Shown here: positions 1 to 7,875 of the stretch, piece by piece | Position numbering within the stretch: the first letter of the stretch is position 1 | How the letters are laid out: every line of letters begins with the position of its first letter | NCBI GenBank assembly: GCA_902774035.1 | Contig: CACYHA010000015.1 | Location: 36,230-100,229 of the forward strand | Reading direction: 5' to 3' | Length of the DNA: 64,000 nucleotides | Origin: Oscillospiraceae bacterium | GTDB taxonomy: Bacteria; Bacillota; Clostridia; Oscillospirales; Acutalibacteraceae | Notes under the pieces: model-generated | What the model was told of the DNA's origin: nothing | Database searches by the model: none | The model's input: the letters and a program-made list of their open reading frames with translations, nothing else | Translations under genes and position numbers: made by a program

Positions 1-1221
1 CGGGTCATGTTCCCGTTGCTCGCCTTTACTTTTCTGTCGCCGTTAAACTCCTTTTTGCGGCAGGCAGACAAGGAACCGCAGACCGTCCTCATGCTCACCG
101 GGAAGACCGGATTGAAGAAAAGCACGCTTGCCGCGCTCATGCTTTCTTTCTTCGGCAAGTTCTCAACGTCGCAGCTTCCGCTGTCGTTCCGTGACACAGC
201 GAACAGCGTTTTGAAGCAGAGCTTTCTGCTCAAAGATGTACTGACCTGCGTCGATGATTACCACCCGTCCGGCGGCAGAGACGCCTCCGATCTGAACGAC
301 AAAATGCAGAAGCTTCTGCGCGCTTACGGCAACCGCTGCGGCCGTGGACGGATGAACGCCCGCGCCGAATTGATGCCCGATTACTACCCGCAGGGGAATG
401 CGATCATGACCGCGGAATTCTCGCCCGACGTCAGCGAAAGCGGCACAGCGAGGTACTTATGTATGGAACTGAATCCGACGGACGTGATCAACGAAGAGCT
501 GACAAGATTTCAGGAATACGCCGCGAACGGCGTGCTGTCCTACGCGATGTTCCGCTACACCGAATGGCTCAAAAAAGAGTTCCTTTCCGACGAGGATGAG
601 TTTCAAAAGTACCTGCTGGAGCTGTATCGGAAAGCGAGCGTGCAGCTGCGCACACTGGCCGAAGAAGAGAAAGGAACGACTCTGCGTGACCGCCTCCTGA
701 ATGACATCGTTGTGCTCTCCATCGGCTTCAAATTCTTCACAGATTTCCTGTGGAGCGAGCGCGTCGTTACGCCGGAGAACCGCACGAATTTGCAGCTCGA
801 TTTCCGGGATATTTTGCTCGATCTTGCCGCAAAGCAGCAGCAGAAAACCGTCGCCGATCAGCCGACGCACATCTTCCTGCGAAAGCTCTTTTCGCTCATC
901 GAAAGCGGGCGCGTGACGCTGCTGCCGAAGCAGGACGCGACCGGCAGCATCTATGACCGGACTGTGATCGGATACGTCGATGACGAGTACTATTATCTCT
1001 TTTCCGACCAGGCGCACCGGGAGGTCAAGCGCCTGTGCGCCGAGCAGGGAGAAGCGTTTTCGATCTCCGAAAACGGTCTTTTGAAAGCGCTTGCGGATGA
1101 GATGCTTTCCATCCACGACAGCGACGGTCGGACGAAAAAGACGGTGCGCATCGGCTCCAAAACCCAACGCTTGCTGTGCCTGAACAAGCTGGATGTACAG
1201 GCCATTGCCGGGGAGGTATGA
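1..1221 (+). CDS. DUF927-like helicase/primase-associated protein of a mobile element (5' end outside window)
   Basis: The frame is already open at base 1, so the true start lies upstream; the first in-window ATG is at 7. A Walker-A-like TGKTGLKKST (about residues 31-40) is followed some 45 residues later by a Walker-B-like VLTCVDDYHP, the layout of the DUF927/SF3-like helicase half of replication proteins carried by integrative elements. No zinc-finger primase half is visible in the part present. It sits directly upstream of an oriT, a relaxase and an integrase, so it probably helps replicate the excised element. The family name is pattern recognition only; the ATPase fold is more certain than the role. 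Confidence 0.6.
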   Translation, partial: RVMFPLLAFTFLSPLNSFLRQADKEPQTVLMLTGKTGLKKSTLAALMLSFFGKFSTSQLPLSFRDTANSVLKQSFLLKDVLTCVDDYHPSGGRDASDLNDKMQKLLRAYGNRCGRGRMNARAELMPDYYPQGNAIMTAEFSPDVSESGTARYLCMELNPTDVINEELTRFQEYAANGVLSYAMFRYTEWLKKEFLSDEDEFQKYLLELYRKASVQLRTLAEEEKGTTLRDRLLNDIVVLSIGFKFFTDFLWSERVVTPENRTNLQLDFRDILLDLAAKQQQKTVADQPTHIFLRKLFSLIESGRVTLLPKQDATGSIYDRTVIGYVDDEYYYLFSDQAHREVKRLCAEQGEAFSISENGLLKALADEMLSIHDSDGRTKKTVRIGSKTQRLLCLNKLDVQAIAGEV

Positions 1222-1284
1222 AATATGATGCCGAAAGAAAAATATGCAGTGAAGCCGGGAAAAAGTGGTCGGCGCAAAGGGAAT

Positions 1285-1377
1285 CAAGAGGGAAGCCCTC
1301 TTGCCCACGGACATCTTTGCGGCATGGCCGAAAGTGTCATAGTGGGTTACACACATTCGGCAGAATGTTGTGTAACC
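1285..1377 (+). other. oriT: Probable oriT for the MobV relaxase
   Basis: The gap before the relaxase gene has a perfect 8-bp hairpin (1285-1292/1296-1303, AAG loop) and a longer imperfect inverted repeat, GGTTACACACATTC at 1345-1358 against GAATGTTGTGTAACC at 1363-1377. TAGTGGGTTA at 1340-1349 resembles the pMV158-type MobV nick region TAGTGTG/TTA, so nicking is predicted between 1346 and 1347. Position just upstream of mob is typical for this relaxase family. The nick site is inferred by analogy. Confidence 0.6.
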
Positions 1378-1414
1378 TGCTTCGCAGAAAAGCTGAAGGG
1401 AAGGAGGAAAGGCG

Positions 1415-2686
1415 ATGGCAACTGAAAAGAATATGAGCTGCGCCCGTGTGCAGACCTATTCGTCCACAAAAATCGGTGCGTGTGAGCGGCATGTGGAACG
1501 CAAAAACAAGGACTATGGCAACGTCAATGTGGAACCGTCGCGCATTCCGATGAACGTCCATTTTAAAGATCCGGGCGAGAAATCGTATATGGATATTCTG
1601 CGGGAAATGGAAGACGCCGGCGAGGTTTCACGCAAGGGTTTGCGTGCCGATGCAGTACTTTTTGACGAAGTGATTTTCGATGTCAACACGATGTACTTTG
1701 AAGAAAACGGCGGGTATGATTTCGCGAAAAGATTCTATGCAGAAGCGTACCGATATGCCTGTGAGAAGTTCGGAAAACGCAATATCATTTCCGCTGTGAT
1801 GCATGCGGACGAGATCAACATGGCGGCGAGCGACGATCTTGACAAGCCGGTGTATCACTATCATATGCACCTGGTTGCAATCCCCGTTGTTGAGAAAGAA
1901 GTGCGCTGGAGTAAACGCTGTAAAGACCCGGCGCTCGTCGGCACAGTCAAAGAAGTGATCCGTCAGATCAGTCATTCCAAAAAATGGGCGTCAAACGAAC
2001 CGATGTATGACGATCGCGGCAACCAAATCTTTCGGGCAAACGGCAAGCCGAAATACAGAGCCTCTTACAGCATTTTGCAGGATGAATTCTATCTGCACAT
2101 GATCGGACACGGCTTCACCGGCTTTGACCGCGGAATGAGAGGCAGCCCCGTCGAGCATCTCTCTTCGCTCCAGTATCAAATCAAAAAAGACACGCAGCGT
2201 CTGGCGGACATTGAGCAAAAAACAAAGGATGCTGAACTCGTATATGAGCCGGCGAAGGCGATCCACAAGACCTATCTTGAGATTGAAGAAGCCGGGAAAA
2301 AGAGTTCGATCACCGGCAAGTATTCTGTTTCAAAAGAGGACTATGAACAACTCACCGCGCTGGCCAAAGAGGGCATTTCCAGCCGCGGTGAGATCGACCG
2401 TCTGCAGGAGAGCGAACGCTATTATCGCGGTCTGTATTATGATGCGAAAAATGCTTTGGGCACGCTGCAGAAGAAGTATGAACAGCTCAAAGAAAAGTGC
2501 AAACCGTTTCTTGAAGCGCTGGAGCATTTTCCGACTGTGGTTCAGCAGTTTATCGATACGGTCAGAGATCTGCTTTTCAGAAAGGCTGCCGCTGAAAAAG
2601 CGGAACGGGAACGGGCACTGGCCGAAAAAAGAAATACCTATTACAACAGAAATTCAAGAACAAGAGGAGGAGATTACGAACGATGA
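1415..2686 (+). CDS. mobV: MobV (Mob/Pre family) relaxase
   Basis: A 423-residue plasmid recombination/mobilization protein that nicks oriT and pilots single-stranded DNA in conjugation. Visible: the N-terminal block with ERHVERKNKDYGN and later IPMNVHF (about residues 24-50) that matches family motif I, and the metal-binding HYHMH at 148-152 (HxHxH motif III). Residues about 245-400 are charged and heptad-like, a probable coiled coil. A strong AGGAGG lies just before the ATG. No type IV secretion genes are in view, so the element is probably mobilizable rather than self-transmissible. Confidence 0.9.
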   Translation: MATEKNMSCARVQTYSSTKIGACERHVERKNKDYGNVNVEPSRIPMNVHFKDPGEKSYMDILREMEDAGEVSRKGLRADAVLFDEVIFDVNTMYFEENGGYDFAKRFYAEAYRYACEKFGKRNIISAVMHADEINMAASDDLDKPVYHYHMHLVAIPVVEKEVRWSKRCKDPALVGTVKEVIRQISHSKKWASNEPMYDDRGNQIFRANGKPKYRASYSILQDEFYLHMIGHGFTGFDRGMRGSPVEHLSSLQYQIKKDTQRLADIEQKTKDAELVYEPAKAIHKTYLEIEEAGKKSSITGKYSVSKEDYEQLTALAKEGISSRGEIDRLQESERYYRGLYYDAKNALGTLQKKYEQLKEKCKPFLEALEHFPTVVQQFIDTVRDLLFRKAAAEKAERERALAEKRNTYYNRNSRTRGGDYER

Positions 2687-2718
2687 AAACAGAAATCCAT
2701 TATGAAAGGAACGATGCA

Positions 2719-2958
2719 ATGACAAATGTCGGCTTGCCGAGAATGAGAACGATTCCGCAAGCCATGAAAGAGATCAAAGCACTGGACCCGAACACCTCGA
2801 TCACGACGTCTGCTCTTCGCCGTATGGTGAAGGAAGGCGCTGTGGAAACGGTGCAGGTCGCAAACAAACGGCTGCTCAATTTGGACTTGCTTTTTGACCG
2901 ACTGGCGTGCTATAATGGCTCTGCTGTCACGCCTCGTTCTGTTCGAAATGAGGTGTAA
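2719..2958 (+). CDS. Small DNA-binding protein, excisionase-like
   Basis: A 79-residue basic protein starting MTNVGLPRMRT, with the pattern of short winged-helix proteins that accompany tyrosine integrases in Clostridia elements (TIPQAMKEIK, then SITTSALRRMVKEGAV, then RLLNLDLLFDRL). The ATG at 2719 has AAAGGA eight bases upstream; an in-frame ATG at 2683 with AGGAGGAG ten bases upstream would add 12 residues and overlap mobV by 4 nt, so either start is possible. It ends 3 nt before the integrase, which suggests co-expression and a role in directionality of excision. Function is inferred from context. Confidence 0.65.
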   Translation: MTNVGLPRMRTIPQAMKEIKALDPNTSITTSALRRMVKEGAVETVQVANKRLLNLDLLFDRLACYNGSAVTPRSVRNEV

Positions 2959-2961
2959 CCA

Positions 2962-4191
2962 ATGGCTCAAATCAATAAACGTGTCAACAAGAAAGGAGAA
3001 GTCAGTTACGGCATCCGCGTCTCTAATGGTTATGACGGCCTCGGGAAACAGATCATTCATCAAATGACGTGGCACCCCGACCCATCAATGTCCGCCCGAC
3101 AAGCCGAAAGAGAAGCGCTCAAACAAAGCATTCAGTTCGAAGAAAAAGTGAAATCCGGGCAGCTTTCGGATTCCAAAATCTGCTTTCGCGAACTCGCCGA
3201 GGAGTATCTGCACCTGGTGGAACAGACCAATACGATGCGCATTTCCAGTCTGCAGCGTCTGCTCTCCTGCAGAGAACGTACCTACCGCGCGCTCGGTCAT
3301 CTTCCGGTCGCGTCGATCCGTTACAGAGACGTGCAGTCATTCATCACTTCTCTGAGTGAGAACGGCATGAACCGGCGTACGGGCGGCGGACTCGGCACAA
3401 AGTCGCAGATCCATCATCTGACGCTTGTGTCAAACGTCATGCGTTATGCGATCCGCTGCGGCATCCGGGAGACCAATCCGTGCCAGGGCGTTGTTGTGAA
3501 GCAGCTTCCGACAAAGCCGCACAACATTTATTCACTGGCCGAAGAAAAGGCGTTGCTGGCAGCGCTCGCAAAAGACGCGCCGATGAAGTACTATGTGTTC
3601 TTCGTCCTCGTGATCTATACCGGCATGCGGATCGGCGAAGTCGCAGGACTGGAATGGTCCGACATCGACCTGACCACCGGGATTCTGAAGATTCAGCGAA
3701 CCAGCGAGTATTGCAACAAGGCCACCGGCACCTTTACCAACGACCCGAAGACCAAGTCCAGCAAACGGGTTTTGAAACTGCCGGAGGAGGTCGTAGCTCT
3801 TCTCAAGCAGTTCAAGTTTCAGCAAAACACGGACAAGGTCAATCTCGGCGACCAGTGGTTTGAATGTGACCGTCTGTTCACCAAGACGTTCGGCGAGCCG
3901 ATCAATCCGAACCAGCCGCGCAACTTTTTGCGGAAATTCTGCAAAGCGCACGATCTGCCCTACAAAGCCGTCCACAATATGCGGCACAGCTTTGCGACGG
4001 AACTGATCGTCGGCAAGCAGGTAGACCCGAAAACGATCAGCTCCGTGCTCGGACATTCCGATACGGCGACCACGCTGAAGATCTACACGCACGAGTTGCA
4101 GGCGGCCAATGTGATGGCGATCGACTATGTTGCGGAGCTCTTCGGACACATGTCGCTGACACCTGCGAAAACGGTGAGCAACGACCAATAA
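2962..4191 (+). CDS. int: Tyrosine recombinase/integrase
   Basis: A 409-residue phage/ICE-type integrase. The N-terminal arm-binding region (about 1-60) is followed by a SAM-like core-binding domain (about 70-180) and the catalytic domain. Catalytic residues can be read directly: R223 in TGMRIGE, H338 and R341 in HNMRHSF, H365 in LGHSDT, and nucleophile Y375 in KIYTHE. The gene lies about 100 bp from the 3' end of tRNA-Ser and points at it, the classic arrangement of an element integrated in a tRNA gene. Length is normal for the family, with no sign of decay. Confidence 0.95.
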   Translation: MAQINKRVNKKGEVSYGIRVSNGYDGLGKQIIHQMTWHPDPSMSARQAEREALKQSIQFEEKVKSGQLSDSKICFRELAEEYLHLVEQTNTMRISSLQRLLSCRERTYRALGHLPVASIRYRDVQSFITSLSENGMNRRTGGGLGTKSQIHHLTLVSNVMRYAIRCGIRETNPCQGVVVKQLPTKPHNIYSLAEEKALLAALAKDAPMKYYVFFVLVIYTGMRIGEVAGLEWSDIDLTTGILKIQRTSEYCNKATGTFTNDPKTKSSKRVLKLPEEVVALLKQFKFQQNTDKVNLGDQWFECDRLFTKTFGEPINPNQPRNFLRKFCKAHDLPYKAVHNMRHSFATELIVGKQVDPKTISSVLGHSDTATTLKIYTHELQAANVMAIDYVAELFGHMSLTPAKTVSNDQ

Positions 4192-4242
4192 AACGGCCAT
4201 AAGAACAAATAAGAATAATAATAAGAATAAAAAATGAAAAAA

Positions 4243-4279
4243 GCCCTGTTCACATGGGCTGAGACCGCATGAACAGGGC
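4243..4279. terminator. Bidirectional terminator between int and tRNA-Ser
   Basis: A perfect 10-bp inverted repeat, GCCCTGTTCA at 4243-4252 and TGAACAGGGC at 4270-4279. An A-rich tract lies on the left (U-rich for minus transcripts) and a T-rich tract at 4281-4288 on the right. It can end both the integrase and the tRNA-Ser transcripts. Confidence 0.75.
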
Positions 4280-4287
4280 ATTCTTTT

Positions 4288-4380
4288 TGGCGGAGAGCAA
4301 GGGATTCGAACCCTCGAAACCGCGTTGACGGTTTACACGATTTCCAGTCGTGCTCCTTCGACCAGCTCGGACAACTCTCC
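4288..4380 (-). tRNA. tRNA-Ser (anticodon GGA), CCA encoded
   Basis: On the minus strand the gene begins GGAGAGT at 4380 and ends with paired GCTCTCC, discriminator G and an encoded CCA at 4290-4288. The seven-base acceptor stem pairs with one G-U. The anticodon arm is CACGA/TCGTG with loop CTGGAAA, giving anticodon GGA. A long variable arm typical of serine tRNAs precedes the GGTTCGAATCC T-loop region. The adjacent integrase points to the 3' half as the attachment site of the element to the left. Confidence 0.95.
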
Positions 4381-4491
4381 GTGTCCGTTTCTTTGATTTT
4401 CTTTTCGGGCGCTTTTGGTTTTTCGGTTTTCTCTCCGCGTTTGCAAGGCGACGCCGAAGCCCGACGCTCCTTGCGCAAATGAAAAATGAAG

Positions 4492-4524
4492 AACGGCCGC
4501 CGCAAGCACGACAGCCGTTTTTTT
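4492..4524. terminator. Stem-loop with T tract
   Basis: AACGGCCG at 4492-4499 pairs with CAGCCGTT at 4512-4519 (8 bp, one G-U). A T run follows on the plus side (4518-4524) and a looser T-rich stretch on the minus side. It lies just beyond the stop of the 29-codon minus-strand gene and probably ends it. Confidence 0.55.
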
Positions 4525-4538
4525 CTTTGTTTGCCAAA

Positions 4539-4628
4539 TCAGAAGATCAGCGCAAGTTTCGCCATGAAGACGTCGAATTTGATTGCAAGAACCAGAAGAT
4601 TCACAAGTGCGGCAATCATGGTAATCAT
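4539..4628 (-). CDS. 29-residue hydrophobic peptide, possible type I toxin or membrane peptide
   Basis: Read from the minus strand: ATG at 4628, stop TGA at 4541-4539. The peptide starts MITMIAALVNLLVLAIKF and ends MAKLALIF; almost every residue is hydrophobic except two Lys, one Asp and one Asn, so a single membrane helix is expected. AAGGGAG sits 8 nt before the ATG, and an extended -10 (TGC-TATACT, near 4700) lies about 70 nt upstream. A stem-loop follows the stop. It belongs to no family I can name. Size, composition and its place beside an integration site recall type I toxins, but no antisense RNA can be shown from sequence alone. Confidence 0.5.
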   Translation of the reverse strand: MITMIAALVNLLVLAIKFDVFMAKLALIF

Positions 4629-4775
4629 GTTCGTGACTCCCTTCTTTCTGTTTTCTTTCGTGTTTTCGTGTGTGGGTTTGCTTTCATCGTTTTCAGTATA
4701 GCAGAGGAATTCCGCAAGAAAATGAACAATCTGTGAATTTCTTGTTCTTTTTCTCTGCGGCGAGGGGGGTCTTCC

Positions 4776-5792
4776 TCAGACGCGGGCGACCATTTCGCCG
4801 TAGAGCTCTTTTTCCTCTTTGATGAAGGCTTCGATCTGTTCCACAGACGGCATCGCGGCCGAGCAGCTATGGGCGGAGATCAGCATGGAAGCGCTGGCCG
4901 TGCCGAATTCCAGAGCGTCGATGACCTCATAGCCGTCGAGCAGGCAGCGGATGAACGCGGAAGCGTAGCCGTCGCCGCCGCCGAAGCCCTTGAGCTTCTT
5001 GACGGGGAAGGGCTTGATGGAATAGCTCTTGCCGTCGTTGGTATAGGCGGTGGAGCCTTCCTTGCCGTGCTTGATGATGACGATCTTATTGCCGTAGCCG
5101 TGCCAGAGAGCGGCGCTCTCCTCGTCGGTCTTGCAGACGCCGGTGATGGCTTCGGTCAGGTCATATTCCTCGCGGGAGCCGAGAACGATGTCGCTGTTCC
5201 GGGCGACCATGGAATAATAGATGGAGATTTCGTCCGGGTTCTTCCAGGTGTAGGCGCGGTAGTCGATGTCGAAGATCACGACCACGCCGTTCTTTTTGGC
5301 GAGCATCATCGCTTTGAGGGCGGCTTCGCGGGAGGGGGACTGGGCGAGGGCCGTGCCGGAGATGACGATGGCCTTGGCGCTTTTGATGTAGTCCTCGCTG
5401 ACTTCGCCGGGCTCGAGCATGAGGTCTGCCACACCGTCGCGGTACATGAGGATGCTGCTTTCCGTCGGGCTTTTGATCTCCGTGAAGGTCAGGCCGAGCT
5501 TTTCGCCGTTTTTGGCGCGGAAGATGTTCGACGTGTCGATGCCCTCGTTGTTAAAGTAGTTCACCACATAGTTGCCGTGCTGGTCGTCGCTCACCTTGCC
5601 GATGAAGCCGACCTTCTTGCCCAGACGGGCAAGGCCGACGGCGATGTTTGCCGGGGAGCCGCCGACATACTTGTTGAAGTTGCAGCTTTCCTCCAGCGGA
5701 CGGTTCATGTCGGTGGGGTTGAAATCGATGGCGACGCGGCCGATGGGGATCACGTCAAGGGGCTTGCTTTGGTCAAATTCAATGTACTTCAT
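4776..5792 (-). CDS. iolC: 5-dehydro-2-deoxygluconokinase, PfkB family
   Basis: A 338-residue ribokinase-fold sugar kinase that follows the IolC pattern closely: GGSPANIAVGLARLG near residue 44 (substrate and PfkB signature 1), SSILMYRDGVADL near 122, and the C-terminal ATP/anion-hole motif. That motif reads GGGDGYAS where IolC normally has GAGDSYAS; the catalytic Asp (about 274) is kept. In inositol catabolism it phosphorylates 5-dehydro-2-deoxy-gluconate. It is last in a three-gene minus-strand operon, overlapping the upstream gene by 4 nt. Other iol genes are absent from the window, so a different deoxy-keto sugar acid is possible. Confidence 0.8.
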   Translation of the reverse strand: MKYIEFDQSKPLDVIPIGRVAIDFNPTDMNRPLEESCNFNKYVGGSPANIAVGLARLGKKVGFIGKVSDDQHGNYVVNYFNNEGIDTSNIFRAKNGEKLGLTFTEIKSPTESSILMYRDGVADLMLEPGEVSEDYIKSAKAIVISGTALAQSPSREAALKAMMLAKKNGVVVIFDIDYRAYTWKNPDEISIYYSMVARNSDIVLGSREEYDLTEAITGVCKTDEESAALWHGYGNKIVIIKHGKEGSTAYTNDGKSYSIKPFPVKKLKGFGGGDGYASAFIRCLLDGYEVIDALEFGTASASMLISAHSCSAAMPSVEQIEAFIKEEKELYGEMVARV

Positions 5793-6991
5793 ACGGGCAA
5801 CACCTTTCTGATCAGAGTTTTCATGATATAGCGCAAGCTGTCAAAGAAGAGCTTGACTTTTTCCGTGGTTGATTTTTCCGGCGCGCGGAAGGGGTCGGGC
5901 GTGAACGTGCCGTCGCTGTAAGAATAGAGCTGATTCTCGTAGTGCGTGACGTCGTCCTCGCTGAGCGTGATCACCCGCATACCGTAGGGGCCGCTTTTGG
6001 CAAATTCGCAGCCGTAGGTCATGTTCAGCTCAATGCCCTCGTAGGCGCCGCTGTAGCCGTCCTGATGCATGTGGCCGAAGAAGGCGGCGATCACGTCGCC
6101 CTGTTCCTTCCAGGCGGTGAACTCATAGCTGTCGCCGTCTTCCCCGTAGTAGACGTTGTCAAAATAGCCGTGGGCGCCGTCAACGAGCTTGTAGTGCTTG
6201 ATGCCGTTGAAGCTCGCGACCAGCACGCCGTCCGGGTCGTTCTTGTCGCAGGTCGTGAAAAGATGGCTGAGCTCTTCCACCGGGATATGCTGGAAGGCGA
6301 AGGCCGGTACGGTTTTGCCGTTTTGCGTCTTTTGGGCGGCGCTGTCCGCGGCGTACCATTCCACAGATTCCGGCCGCGCCATTTCCTCGCCGCTGTCCAT
6401 GCAGTAGATGTTCAGCTTGACCTCTTTGCCGTCGGCGCCGTAGATCGGCAGACGGTAGTCGATGCCTTCGCTCGTTTCGCTCTGATCGGCGGTCAGGTTG
6501 TTTTGATAGTTCGCGTAAAACGCTTTCCAGTCCTCGTTGCTGATGCCGACCTTATAGTCGTTGTTGCCCTGCGTGAGCGCATAGGGAACGCCGCTTTCTT
6601 CAAAGATGTTCAGCACATAATCCGCCGCCATGAACGCGTTTTCGCGGGTCTTTTCCTTGTCCTTGCCCTTGATCCCGAAGGCGAGGACGCCTTCCATGAT
6701 GCCGAAATTATCCTTGAAATCGCCCAGACGGAAGTCTTCCACCAGATCGCCGGTGAAGATGATAAGATCCGGCTGCGCCTGTTCGATCGCTTTTTTCAGG
6801 AAGGGCTTGAGCTCGTGGGCGGGGTACTGGTCGTCCTGGGTGTCCGTCAGGTGAAGGATGGTGAATTTGCCGTCTTCGCCGAACTTCAGCGCGGGCGCGG
6901 CAGCCGGTTCGTCCGCGGCAAAGCAGAGCAGGGGACTGACTGTCAAAACCAGCACCAGGCAAAGGCACAGGCAGATGAGTTTGTTTTTCAT
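5789..6991 (-). CDS. Secreted calcineurin-like metallophosphoesterase
   Basis: A 400-residue protein with a signal peptide (MKNKLICLCLCLVLVL, cleavage near FAADE). The mature part carries the metallophosphoesterase motif series: LHLTDTQDD (about residue 45), FTGDLVED, GNNDY, QHIP and the final GHMHQDG. The ligands are therefore intact except that the usual first-motif DxH reads DTQ. It lies between the aldolase and kinase genes with 4-nt overlaps on both sides, so it is translationally coupled to them. It may dephosphorylate an extracellular sugar phosphate before uptake; the substrate is unknown. Confidence 0.75.
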   Translation of the reverse strand: MKNKLICLCLCLVLVLTVSPLLCFAADEPAAAPALKFGEDGKFTILHLTDTQDDQYPAHELKPFLKKAIEQAQPDLIIFTGDLVEDFRLGDFKDNFGIMEGVLAFGIKGKDKEKTRENAFMAADYVLNIFEESGVPYALTQGNNDYKVGISNEDWKAFYANYQNNLTADQSETSEGIDYRLPIYGADGKEVKLNIYCMDSGEEMARPESVEWYAADSAAQKTQNGKTVPAFAFQHIPVEELSHLFTTCDKNDPDGVLVASFNGIKHYKLVDGAHGYFDNVYYGEDGDSYEFTAWKEQGDVIAAFFGHMHQDGYSGAYEGIELNMTYGCEFAKSGPYGMRVITLSEDDVTHYENQLYSYSDGTFTPDPFRAPEKSTTEKVKLFFDSLRYIMKTLIRKVLPV

Positions 6992-7836
6992 TGGTTCGCG
7001 TGACCTCCCGTTTCAAAAATCTCGATATGTTGTTTTGCGTTTTGATAGGCGCCTTCGATCTCTGCGCAGTGGAGATCGTAATAGCCCTTGATCGTTCCGG
7101 CGGCGTAGGCGGCGCGGACGGTCTGCTCCACGCGGTCAAAGGTCGCCGTGGCGATGTTGATCTTCTTGATGCCGCTGTGGAAGCACTGCTTGAACTCCGT
7201 CGGCAAAATGCCCGTACCGCCGTGCAGCACAAGGGGAACGGCCACGCTTTCGCGCACTTTTTCGAGGATGTCAAAGCGCAGATGCGGCGTTTCCTTGTAG
7301 TTGCCGTGGGCGTTGCCGATCGCAACGGCAAGGGCGTCCACGCCGGTTTCTTCGGCAAAGCGTTTGGCCTGCGCGGGGTCGGTGCAGCGCATGGCGATGT
7401 CCTCGCTGCCGTCCTCGCTGCCGCCGACGCAGCCGATCTCGGCCTCCACCGCCGCGCCGTAGGGCTTCGCTATGGCGACGACCTCTTGGGTCAGGCGGAT
7501 GTTTTCCTCGAGCGGCAGATGGGAGCCGTCGAACATCACGGAGGTGAAACCCAGCTCCAGCGCCTGCCGGATGCAGCCCGGGGTCGTGCCGTGGTCCAGA
7601 TGGACCGCAACGGGAACCTTCGCCTCTTTTGCGGCGGCCAGCATGAGCGGGCCGATGAGGGCGAGGGGAGAGTGGTTCAGCCGCACCTCGGCGATCTGCA
7701 GGATGATGGGCGCGTTTGCTTCTTCGGCGGCTTTGACCACGCCGCGGACCATCTCCATGTTGGCGATGCTGAAGGAACCGACGGCGTAATCGCCCTTCTG
7801 CGCGTCGGCAAGTAAGGTCTTCATGTTCACAAGCAT
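6988..7836 (-). CDS. Class II aldolase, IolJ/FbaA type
   Basis: A 282-residue zinc aldolase. Family motifs are visible: VHLDHGTTPG (about residue 80, zinc ligand His), SVMFDGSHLPLEEN, EAEIGCVGG, AIGNAHGNY and LHGGTGI (zinc ligand His). Coupling to an IolC-like kinase suggests cleavage of 2-deoxy-5-keto-gluconate 6-phosphate to dihydroxyacetone phosphate and malonate semialdehyde; a fructose or tagatose bisphosphate substrate cannot be excluded. The start at 7836 has AAGGAG eight bases upstream. It may be read through from the ABC exporter genes 40 nt upstream. Confidence 0.85.
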   Translation of the reverse strand: MLVNMKTLLADAQKGDYAVGSFSIANMEMVRGVVKAAEEANAPIILQIAEVRLNHSPLALIGPLMLAAAKEAKVPVAVHLDHGTTPGCIRQALELGFTSVMFDGSHLPLEENIRLTQEVVAIAKPYGAAVEAEIGCVGGSEDGSEDIAMRCTDPAQAKRFAEETGVDALAVAIGNAHGNYKETPHLRFDILEKVRESVAVPLVLHGGTGILPTEFKQCFHSGIKKINIATATFDRVEQTVRAAYAAGTIKGYYDLHCAEIEGAYQNAKQHIEIFETGGHANQ

Positions 7837-7875
7837 AAGCAGTTCTCCTTTTTGCCGATCCTTCGGCTTTTCGGA

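Noticed and set aside
1225-1425. 66-codon frame between the helicase-like gene and mobV
   Set aside because: It runs through the oriT hairpins and overlaps mobV; no conserved pattern was seen, so I treat the region as non-coding oriT.
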